NCBI RefSeq assembly: GCF_000003815.2
Contig: NC_049983.1
Span: forward strand, 14,362,273 to 14,426,272
Direction: 5' to 3'
Origin: Branchiostoma floridae
Taxonomy: Eukaryota > Chordata > Leptocardii > Amphioxiformes > Branchiostomatidae
DNA: 64,000 nt
The notes under the pieces are model-generated. The model did no database searches. It saw only the letters and a program-made list of their open reading frames with translations, and was not told the DNA's origin. Below, piece by piece: positions 39,588-49,833 of this stretch (its first letter is position 1; each line of letters begins with the position of its first letter). The translations under genes were made by a program, and so were the position numbers.

Positions 39588-40387
39588 TATCTACTGTCCT
39601 CTATAGTGAACTCTAAGGTTTGATTGTGGTGTTTTATTGTCCTTGAGTATATTAGAAGAAGTGATGAAAATTGAAAACAAAGAATGATGTGGAAAGCAAC
39701 TTTGTCATGTTGTATACTGAATAGTATGATATGAAAATATATTCAATTCAAACAAACACAAAAGTTTGCACTCAAAATTACCACAATTTTTTTGATCCAC
39801 CAGTAGTAATAATAAATACTAGACACTAAACCGCTTTACTATTCTATGAGCAGGTATCAGTGTGAATGAAAAGGTAGATGCTGTATATCATATAGAGATG
39901 TAAGATCCATGATCAACTTCTGAATGAAAAGGTATGCTGTAACGGAATAAGCTATTGTCTAATCTATATGTCTACTGTGCCTGGGTTACCTTGGCTGCCT
40001 GTAATGTCAGACAAAAGAATAAACAAATACTGTGATTGGTAATAGAAGTATTTGTGGATTGAACTGTCCCTTCAGACAAAAGACTTCTGGTCTCTCTGAT
40101 TTACATGGCCTTTAGAGATAATATACACCATACCCTGTTACACCATCATGAGGTAATGATTTGTTTGACACTGGTTAAGAACAACCCTGAAGGCCAACTT
40201 AAGATTAATACTGCTTTGATCAGGCTATTTGCTATGCTTCTGAAAAATAACCATTGTCATAGCTTGTAGGTTAACCTAAAACAACTGTGAAGCATTCTAG
40301 GATATCTCATTGTGTGTCCCATCAGTACCAAAGAACCCATGATCCTGTAAACATGTAATCTAAACTGTCCATACATAAACCGACTTG
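39588..40387. other. FAM185A 3' UTR and intergenic sequence
   Basis: AT-rich sequence with an AATAAA near 40018 on the plus strand. The part right of about 39640 resembles 49130-49830 (for example GTAATGATTTGTTT and the run up to the ZP stop codon). It therefore belongs to the duplicated ZP 3' flank. Confidence 0.55.
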
Positions 40388-41440
40388 TTACTCATCATCA
40401 GAATCTGAGAAGTACCCTCCTGGTGACCCATAACCCTCGTCCTCCCTGACCCTTGACCTCCCCGTGCCATGTGTGTACCCTGGGGACAGCTTCCTCCTGA
40501 CCCTGGGGTTGCCTGTGTGTCTGGATAGCCTGGGAACAAGGATGGCGTACGCCCCCACAGCCAGCACCACTGCTAACAGTGTGGTGAGGAGAGACACACT
40601 GGAGTCCTGTGGTTGGGCAGCATCAGTGGAAGACTCTGGACTTTGGCTTGTGACATCTGTATAGGTAGTAAAAACAGATGTTATAAGAAGAAGAAGAACT
40701 TTATTGCACGACAACTGTATAGGATACAGAGTATGGCAACTTGTACATAACATATATACAGAACAGTATGAGAATCCTTCTATTTGTTGGTCATAGTGTG
40801 ACAATACAATGCATTTGCATTGATGGAGATGTTACAAATAGATCTAGTGACAAAAGCCTGTACTATGAATAGATGTAAACCCTTTTTATCCACACTTTTG
40901 ATAGAACACATTTGCTATACTAGTTGTTGGGACAGGAAGGGTTCCTTGGAAGACAAATTTAGGTTGTAAAGAGCATTTGTTGTGCTTAGTATGCATATTG
41001 ACGTAGCAACATCTCAGTCATCTATCTGAAACTGAATTGAATATTTTGTGGGGGGAATTCTCAGTATACAGCTGACATAACAGACATAGCTACACACTTA
41101 AGACACACATACAGACCTGGTGCCTGTGGTTTAGGGACCCTGTCCTCCAGTGGAGGCATGGACACTTCAGTAGCTGCTCTCATCTTGTCTTCATACAGCT
41201 CCTGCAGGTTCTCCCTGTGATCTGTACCTGCAGCATCCTCATCTTCCTCCACAAACACCACAGATGTGTCCACAGACATCAGCCTCCTGTGCATGAAGTC
41301 ACCTCCAGTGTAGTCAGACTCATCTTCATCATCATCATCCTCTATGTACGGGATTCTTCTGTAGGTGCATTTCCTTTTCCCATGAGTATGTCTTCTTTAC
41401 CATCACCATGGAAACAGCTGCAGCTGCAGAATCAGACTAC
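40388..41440 (-). pseudogene. Decayed ZP-protein copy: last two exons
   Basis: Minus-strand exons at 40388-40656 and 41117-about 41435 are close copies of the last two exons of the intact ZP gene (50093-49834 and 50684-50377). The last exon still reads the transmembrane segment (LLTTLLAVVLAVGAYAILVP) and the tail to SDSDDE with its stop. The penultimate exon keeps the acidic stretch (MHRRLMSVDTSVVFVEEDED). Near 41345, however, two inserted bases shift the frame. Stops follow upstream, and the RCHRGCHG cysteines that close the ZP module are lost. No ZP-core exons are found upstream, where the DUF4430 genes lie. A relic of exon 2 is at about 48919-48980. A short membrane protein from a cryptic start cannot be excluded. 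Confidence 0.8.
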
Positions 41441-42276
41441 GGGAGTAAACAAAGTTACATATTGTCTGGAAATAGACAACAGATTTTCTTGTCTTTCTCA
41501 AATTTGTTCAGTTTTTCTTTCACAGTGTGAAGTAAGCCAGAGTGGTCATATAAAAATGGTGCTAAGCTACAATCTATCGAAGAAGGGTTCTTGTGTGTGA
41601 TCACGTGTTTACTGTCCACCAATCAAATGGTTGGCAGCATGCCAAGTGTCTCCCAACATGATGCTGACGAACAAGTTGGTGTAGGTGGGGTTAAACGTAC
41701 GATATACTAGTACTTGTTTACTGCAGAAATGTGCTTTTTTCGAAATTCTAACAAGCTACGATGTGCCCTTGCGAATGTGTAAGTAATGTTTGTCACTAAG
41801 CAACTGGGCGATGGCAAGAATAAATGCCTTGTAACCTCACGGCAGCAACTTTTCGGACCAGGCTTTTTTCGGACGTGTCTTTTGTGTTACGTCATATCTT
41901 TCTATAGACTATAACACGTCTACTGATGATGAATGAGAAATAAAAATGTCATCGTAATGTTAACACCATAGCAGCTTTTAAAGCTGGTGATTAGCACAAG
42001 TATATACTAGAATTTGGATAGAACCTTAAAGAATCTATAAGTGGGCTTACTACTGGAAAGCCTGCGCAAACATTAAGACATTCGTAGATATGTTGCTTTT
42101 CATCTCCACTGACCAAGTCCAGTTTTCTTCCAAATGTAACGCCTAAGGGAAGGTGTGCCGTCGTTTAACTGGGCGCGGTATGATTTTTGATACATATACA
42201 TGACACACAAAGTCAAAGAGACAAGCTCAGACACTTCAGCCACTTTTTCACACTTGCAGTGCTCTTGAATGTGGCA

Positions 42277-44141
42277 ATGATGTCAGAGACCAAGGTTTCC
42301 GGTAAGTGGTGATCATTCAAAATTCTGTGCAACAGTGAAGTTTCCCCATCTCCTTTGACGATGATTCTGGTCAAACCGAGGTAACCCACTAAATGTAATA
42401 TTACATGTATTAAGAAAGAAAATATTCGTTGCTGGCTCATTTTTCTTTGGACATATATGTGGTTTATAGTTGTTGACATGTCCCTTCTGATAGTATTTGT
42501 TTGTTTGTTTTCAAATTCTGCATGTCTCTCAACAACACTCCATTGTTATTATGATTAGGCAAACATTAGATCTAACCTGTCTGGTCCTAACTGTCAATAT
42601 CCAGTCAGAGTCATACATCATAACCTGAAGCCCCTAGGCCTATGACAATTCCACTGTACAATGCGCAGAGTAGCACTGTGTTTGTCAAGTTGCCAACTGT
42701 GGACGCGTTAGGTGAAGACTTACAAAATGCAAATTTTAGATACATGTACATATGGTACTATTGTTCACATGTACATCCAAGCCATAAAGTTCATGACTAA
42801 AAGTAGTACTAGAACGTAAGGGGATCTTCACGACATGACCTTCCCTTCTGTAACAGGTAGCGGCGAGGCAACCGTTACCTTGAAGATAATCAACAGCCTG
42901 GACCCAAGCTCGTCGCCTGCCGAGTACCAAGTGTCTGTTTCTGTGGGGACCTCAGTCTTCCAAATGATGGAAGTGGTCGCCAAAGAGTTCCCTGACTTCA
43001 CGCAGGCACCTTTACACGAGTTCATGCACACCCATACAACGTAGCTCTTTACTTGGAAGATCTGTGTTTCATTAGAAAATTTATCATCAACGAAAGAAGC
43101 CATGCTACTTAAAGACGTAACAATTCTTACCCGGTAATGCCCTGCACAAATTTGACGAATATATTACGATATTTCTTTTTCAAAGTCTACGACTACGGTT
43201 GTTGTTTTCAATCTAAATAAAATCATGCTACATATCTTGAGGTCGTAAAATTGTAGACCAAAGCATCGCGAAGCTATTTAATGTCTTATTATTCACAAGC
43301 GCAATTAGCTCTGAGGCAAATATTCAGTACTCGTGTAGCTCAGTCGTAATTGTAGCTAACGTGCTTGTGCCTTTTGCAGGTTCCATGCCACCAAAAACCC
43401 TAAGCTCAACGAGCATTTCGTAGACTCCATCAACGGTCTCGCCGGTAACACCGCCGATAAGACCTACTGGCGTTTTGAGGACGGCAACGGTGTGCCTTTC
43501 GACCGCGGTGAGCTAACAGTACTGATTTATCTGCAACTCTACATATGCAGAAAATTTATAGCAGGGAGTAGGGGTGGGTAACGGTACGATAGAGCGGTAC
43601 GAAACCCGTATTTTTTATATCAGCAGATAGTCACACGTTTTGAGGCAAGGCAATAACAAGAGACAAGTAGGGTACTCATTTATCTTTACAAAAACACAAT
43701 ATACCCATACGATATGCTGCCAAATTGATATTCCATACGATCATTACATTATAACATTTCATTTTCCCCGTGGCACTTACAATACAAAAAAGCATTGCTG
43801 TACCACTACAAGCAGGTTCAGGTCCAGGTCAGGTTCAGGTTCAGAGAATCAGGTCCAGGTCCGGACCTGATTCTCTGGATCTGAACCGGACCTGGACCTG
43901 AATTTTCTGTACCGGTATCCACCTCTAGGTGGGAGCATTGTGGGGACCATTTGAAATTCCTTGGCGAATGTTGGTCATTGTCAGTCCTTATTTTTGCATT
44001 ATGTAGCACCACTGTTAACTTATTTGCTTTTAGACTTCACTTTGTTTTGTAGGTGTGGACTTGGTCACTGTGCACGCCAGTGGTGAGGTCTTTGTCTTCC
44101 GCTTCACCCACTGGGATTCATCGGCCACAGAGCATCCTTAG
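42277..44141 (+). CDS. DUF4430 (transcobalamin C-terminal-like) protein, copy A, no signal peptide
   Basis: Exons 42277-42301, 42857-43001, 43380-43507 and 44053-44141 join in phase to 128 aa. The core reads ATVTLKIINSLDPSSS, VSVSVGTSVFQMMEVVAKEF, HFVDSINGLAGNTADKTYWR and FEDGNGVPFDRGVDLVTVHA. This is the strand order and Tyr-Trp signature of the small beta-domain that closes intrinsic factor and transcobalamin. Compared with copies B and C, exon 1 is reduced to MMSETKVSG, with no signal peptide or Ser/Glu linker. The exon 2 donor is GC (AC|GCAGGC) where B and C have GT. The frame is otherwise clean. It may be a degenerating gene, or a different upstream exon may supply the leader. A hAT MITE lies in intron 3 (43569-43927). 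Confidence 0.65.
43569..43927. mobile_element. hAT-like MITE, TAGGGGTGGGTA type, copy 2
   Basis: The left end is TAGGGGTGGGTAACGGTAC and the right end GTACCGGTATCCACCTCTA, related to the 22329-22761 element. The internal GGTCCAGGTCCGGACCTG palindrome is shared. The flanking 8-mers GCAGGGAG and GGTGGGAG agree in 6 of 8, an eroded target duplication. Confidence 0.8.
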
Positions 44142-44459
44142 GGTCTTGGAGCGCCCGGTCAATATTGGTCAATATAGTACAACCTAAACATACAGAGGTA
44201 TCGTGTACCGTGAACACAGGCGACAAGGCAACCTTCCTAGTGACAATAAAGGATGTGTTGTTTGTTCTACTATGTTCTCTGTGTTGTCATTGCATTGCAC
44301 CAATCAAGGAGTTTGAAATAATCTCCTTGCATCAATTTTTGGGTATCCAGAGGATATTTTCGGGAACTCAGATCAATTTGTCGTAATCTGTCTGACAGAG
44401 TTTATTGGCCTACATTCTCACACACCTCCCCGACCCACCTATGGCTCTAACACACCTAA

Positions 44460-44497
<38 letters not shown>

Positions 44498-45895
44498 CAC
44501 ATACACACACACACACACAACTCACGCGCATGCGACAATAGGCGGTATGAACGCAAACCATTATCAACACCATCCGCCACAACAATATGACACGTGGAAA
44601 AGGCTTTCATACTGTCGTTCATGTAAACTGTGTGTTTTGCTATAAATGCAGTACCTGTCTATCAAACTTGTCTTTTTTTCTCAGGAGTAGAACATCATAA
44701 CAGACGGTGCATATGTCGATATTCACCCAATGTTGTGACAAAATAAGTTCATCTTTGATGTGAGTGTCAATATTTTTCGGGTGATCTGGAGGGTGGATAG
44801 TAAATCAAAGCAAAGCAAATCTGATGTGGCCTTTTGATATCGTGGTGCCAACTTGACGGATCTTTTGGGTTTTGTTTGTGTCGATCCATTTGTTGGTTAA
44901 TGGTCTGTCTGATAAACTGTCCGGGGTAACTATTGACTGCCAATCCCTTTCCCTGTCCTCCCCATTCCTACCTCCTCCGTTTATCACAGCCACCTGGACA
45001 TAACATAGTTTACTTCAGACCTTTTTTAAGTAAAGGAAAGTTCGTGACACAAAATGCAGCTACAGTACCAAAACAAAAAACAGTACCTAGAGAAGCTGCT
45101 ACGGGGCCCAAAATATAATCATTTCCAATTTCTGCCACACACACCCTACTAACTCACCAAATATGAAATAAATCCATCGAGCCATTCTTTTAAGCTATTG
45201 TGTTCGCCAACAGACACATGGATAAACTCTGCCTAAAATGTTTGCCGCCCACCAATCAAATGATAAGCAGCATTCTAAGTGTCCCCTGACATGATACTAA
45301 AGAAGTTGGTGTAGCTAAGACGTAAGCTTAGTTACAAAAGAAAACGATGGTTTCGAGGTACATAACATAATACATGCACAGGGGCGTCCTTCCTTATTTA
45401 AAACTTGTAAGCCTTGTGCACAGCAGTGGCGGCGCTCTGAGGAGGCAATAACCTTTCCAAGAGGGCATTAACTTTTCTTCTGACTAGGTTACGTCAGATT
45501 TTTTATAGACTATAACACGTCTGCCAATTGTGAATGAGAAATATAAATATCCTCGTAAAGTTAACACCATAGCATCTTTTAAAGATAGTGATTAGCAAAA
45601 ATATACACCACATTTTGGATGGAACCTGGGGGAACCTAGAAGTGGGTTTACCACCCGATTGTCTGGGTAAACATTAAAGACTTTCGTATATATCATACTT
45701 TTCATGTCCTCTGACCAACTTCAGTTTTCTTCTAAATGTTACGCCTCAGGCTGCATGATAGCAACAGGGAATGGAAGGCGTGGCGTCATTTGACAGGGTG
45801 GGGCATACGGTTTGATACATATGTGACGCACAGAGAAACGGGCTCCACAAATCTTCAGCTACTTGTTCAAACACGCAGTACTCCTGTATCTGACG
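44142..45895. other. Spacer between DUF4430 copies A and B
   Basis: It contains the copy A 3' UTR (AATAAA near 44246) and a CA microsatellite. From about 45230 to 45890 lies the upstream flank of copy B, which resembles the flanks of copies A and C. No other gene is supported. Confidence 0.6.
44461..44520. repeat. (CA)n microsatellite
   Basis: A run of CA dinucleotides with a few interruptions (GCGCACAC, ACATAC). No function is inferred. Confidence 0.95.
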
Positions 45896-48078
45896 ATGAT
45901 GTTGAAGTTTTCGATCCTCGTGGCTTGCCTGCTGGTGGCCAGTTTGTACCGTGAAGTACAGAGTGATGACAGCAGTGGCAGCAGTGGCAGCAGTGAGAGC
46001 TCAAGCAGTGAGAGCAGTGAGAGTTCGAGCAGTGAGAGCAGCGAAGATGGTAAGTACGATCATTCAAGTGTTTAGTTTAGAGTATTCCGTGGCGGAACTT
46101 TCTTCACCGTCTCAGTTTGGGTGCACCACGAAGTTTCCCCATGTTATGATGATTCTTGGCAAACCGACCAGCAGCATAGCTCGTGCCAAGTTGAGTATGG
46201 CAGTGGCTGGGCGATGATTAGTATAACGTCCAATCCGATATATCAACATTTCCCGCTCTACGAAGACATATACGAGGGTTGTTCGATAAAGATTTTGCAA
46301 GACCCACCTGCGGCTCTTACAACAAGTTGGAATTGCGCACGTATAACAATACACATGTCTGTAGGTCACGTACCTATTTTAATTTCATAACATTCAACAG
46401 TTTCACTTTTATTGCCGCTAGAGTGGAGGGAGGTTTAGTGGTGGAGCCCGGTGAGCGGTAATCAGGGCCCAGGCTACACAGTTTCAGTGTAGGACAATTT
46501 CCCACCGCCTGAGCGGAACAAAACTTGGAACACTTATTGGGTATCAAAAGAGTTTAAAGCGTGCCAAGTTTCGTTCCTTTCTGTCCGTGGGAAATTGGTC
46601 AGCAAAAGCCCTCAGCCTGTCTCAACAACAGCTCATTGTTACTATACATAGACCAACAGTAGATCTATACCTGTCTGGTCCTAGCTGTCACTAATGAGTC
46701 AGAGTCATACAACATAACCTGAAGCCCCTAGGACGATAACAACTCACTATACAAGTCACAGCGTAGCAGAGCGTTTTGTCAAGGTGTTTTATGTGGGACG
46801 ATAATTTGACCCTTATAAAAGACAATGAAGGCTTTTACGTCTACGTTCGCCAGTAAACGGTTTGAAGACAACGTGATTACACCGGACACCACGTTCCCTT
46901 CTGTCACAGATACCATCCCGGCAAACGTTACCCTGAAGATAGAGAACAGCCTGGACTCCAGCTGGCCGTCTGCTGAGTACGTCGTTGCAGTTCCTGTGGG
47001 AACCTCAGTGTACGAAATGATGGAGGCGGCCAAAGAACAGTTCGATGACTTCACGTAGGCACCTTTACACACATACACAGCCGTAAGGCTAACGTCACAT
47101 TTCCAAAATGGGGTCAGTCTGTTTGTGGAAACGAAAAATGGTTATGTATACGTAGAAATATACACAAATAATGCCCACGACTATTCTCTTTACGTCTTGT
47201 GTAGTTTGATGGTATTTTATCGAAAGCTGTCTGGTCGCGCCTCGGTTTGGAAACGTCACGTAGGCCTGAAACGTAGCTCTTTGCACTGACAACTTAAAAA
47301 TTGAAAAAAAATTGATTATAAACCACGGTATCTTAAAGATGTAAAAAATTTTTAGCAGTTTCCTGTACAAATCTAAGGAATTTAGCTTTGAGGTCAAATT
47401 CAATGAGGCTCAGACACGACTGTAACTACACGTACTTGGGCTTTTTGTAGGTTCGAAGCCACCTTCTTCCAACAGTACGGTGGACACTTCATCGACTCCA
47501 TCAATAGCCTCGCCGGGAGCACCGCCGATCAGACCTACTGGCGTTTTGAGAACGGCTACGGTGCGGCATTCGACCGCGGTAAGCAAACAAGACTATTCGT
47601 ATTACCGTGAATGCATGCGTAGGATATTGTGGAGACCATATCAAACTTCTACCGAATTCTTATTTCTGTTCCGAGCCCCTGTGAAAGACTTTCCTAACTT
47701 CACTCAGGTGAAAATGAGTCACTCGGATAGGACGTTATATGGAGGTCCCGTGTATGAGGAGAGACACACTTTGAGCACGTTAAAGAACCCATCGCACGTA
47801 TCGAAAAGAGCTAGGGGTCCTTCCGGGTATGAGTGGTTTAACCCTACAGTCCTATGGCCGCACCTGGGGCAATTACTGTCGTATTGAGGTCACCTGAGTT
47901 AGCTCCGAATAGCAACCTACACCAACCCCTTGCGATATAGCTCGCCTATCGTAAGCTCCTCACAATTCAGCTCCTGAATAACAATATCTGTTTTGTAGGT
48001 GTGGACTTGATTCTGGTGCACGCCAACGATGACGTCATTGTGTTCAGCTTCGCCTCCTATGCTACAGGGCATCCTTAG
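45896..48078 (+). CDS. Secreted DUF4430 (transcobalamin C-terminal-like) protein, copy B
   Basis: Exons 45896-46049, 46910-47054, 47451-47578 and 47999-48078 (TAG) join in phase to 168 aa. Residues 1-23 are a signal peptide (MMLKFSILVACLLVASLYRE then VQS). A Ser/Glu/Asp linker of about 28 residues follows, rich in SSES repeats. Next comes one DUF4430 domain: VTLKIENSLDSSWPSAEY, AVPVGTSVYEMMEAAKEQF, FEATFFQQYGGHFIDSINSL, DQTYWRFENGYGAAFDRG, VDLILVHANDDVIVFSF. In intrinsic factor and transcobalamin this fold is the C-terminal beta-domain that helps clamp cobalamin. Here the alpha/alpha-barrel half is absent, so cobalamin binding is doubtful. The SxE pattern could be a target of secretory Fam20C-type kinases (inference). 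The two ATGs at 45896 and 45899 are both usable; an in-frame ATG at 45863 would spoil the signal peptide. Confidence 0.78.
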
Positions 48079-48918
48079 GAGCACTCGCCAATATTGGCAA
48101 ATCATGGTCTCTGAACGTGCTACCTAAACATGTGATCGAGACACGATGTGCAACACGTTCTCTGCACAATTAAATCTTAAGTATATCACTTTGCAATTGC
48201 CTTTTCAAAGCTACTGCTAGTATCATTCACATATTGTATTGGCTTTGCATACGGCCAATATGAGCTTGTTAACTCATTTCTGATACGCTTAGTTGATATC
48301 ATTTTGTCTATTCTACGTGCATCCGGTACACAGAATGTTACAGGGAAGTTAGCCTATGGGAGTTGTAAGGTGTATGTATATCACAGGATCTGAGCCTGAA
48401 CATGCGTCTAGGTTTCATAAAAGCAGTGCTTCCAAGCTTATGGAGTGATCACCGATGATATCATAGCAGACAATTAGACCTCAACAGATGAACACATTTA
48501 AGAAAGCAAGTCTTTCAATAAAGGGTGCATCAACATGAATAATAGTATACCCATTGCATGACTCTGCTTTTTTCAAGAATGAAAGTTCTCAGACACTTTT
48601 AACATCATCTTTCTCAAAGACGAGTAGACTATTCTTATAAAGACTAATAGGTTCCTGGTAAAACATGTATCTGAAAACATACATGGCAACATTGCTTTGC
48701 TGACTGAGGCCACTTCATTTTGACATTATGATATGTAACTTCAATGTCTAGTCAGGCATGTGTTGATGGGTTGTTCGTCCTGTTTATGCATTGCCACCTT
48801 GGGTGTATGCCAGCTATCTATGTGACACAAACACACAAAGAAGCGTTTCAATAAATGCAACCTATTTGGTGAAGAAAAGTGACCACAGATAACCACTAGA
48901 CTCCTCACAAGTATTTAT

Positions 48919-48980
48919 GACTCCTGAATTGAACAAACCGGTCTTTCTGTGCCCTCACACTGTCGGTCAGCGTATGTAAG
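48919..48980 (-). pseudogene. Relic of ZP-protein exon 2
   Basis: On the minus strand the segment reads TLTDSVRAQKDRFVQ, against TLTENVEAQKDRFVQ in the intact gene (57294-57348). The base before the exon is changed so that the acceptor AG becomes AT, and the donor region is altered. With the exons at 40388-41440 this marks the outline of a decayed ZP gene copy spanning 40.4-49.0 kb. Confidence 0.75.
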
Positions 48981-49000
48981 GTCAATGAGTTTTCCTAAAC

Positions 49001-49050
49001 ACACACAGACACAGACACAAACACAAACACACACACACACACACACACAA
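49001..49050. repeat. CA-rich microsatellite
   Basis: ACACAGACACAGACACAAAC followed by an uninterrupted CA run. It lies next to the ZP exon 2 relic. The equivalent position of the intact gene (57400-57440) is also CA/CG-rich. Confidence 0.9.
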
Positions 49051-49833
49051 GTTGAAACTGGGTATAAGATATTACCAATTGCCTAATAAGAAACCTCCTG
49101 GGATGTGAAGATTTGCTGTCGTTAAGAATAAGAAGTGGATATAGTGAAATTGAAAACAAAAACAATTGTGTGGAAAGTAACTTTGTCATGTTGTACACTT
49201 GAATGTTATAATACGAAAAAGGTAATATGAAAACATAATCAAGTCAAACAAACACAGATCTTCACAACATCTGCAGATCTGAACCACTGGTAAAGATAAG
49301 TGATGGAAACTAAACTGCTGCATTATTCTATCGGCATAATTGGGTATCACTATGACTGATGATGAAACGGCTGACGCATTATGAAGAGAAGTATAATCTA
49401 TTTATAACAACTTCTGAATGAAAAGATGATGTACTGTGAAGAAACTATTATAGTCACCAAATACAAACTCTTCTTGTACTTGAGCTGCAAATAGGGGCGT
49501 TTGTGGACTGAACTGTCCTTTCAGGCAACTGAATATATATGGTCCTATGTTGTTAAATTCCCATGGCCTTTGGAGATAATGTACACCTAACCCTGTAACA
49601 CCATCATGAGGTAATGATTTGTTTTCACGTCACACCAACCAAAGATCAATACTGCTTTGATCAGGCTGTATGATATGCTTAAATATGAATAAAAGATGTA
49701 ATAGCTTGAAGGGCTAACCTAACACAGCTGTGAAAGCATTGTCGGGTACACCCTATTGTCTCTCATCAGTATTGAATAACCCATGATCCTATAAACTATA
49801 AACTCATATAGTCTGTGTGCGTAAACCGACTTG

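Larger units (their letters stand above)
48079..49833. other. Intergenic: copy B 3' flank, ZP exon relic, ZP 3' flank
   Basis: It holds an AATAAA near 48519 (plus), the relic ZP exon at about 48919-48980, a CA microsatellite near 49001-49050 and the 3' flank of the intact ZP gene, which matches the flank left of 40388. No intact gene is seen. Confidence 0.6.
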
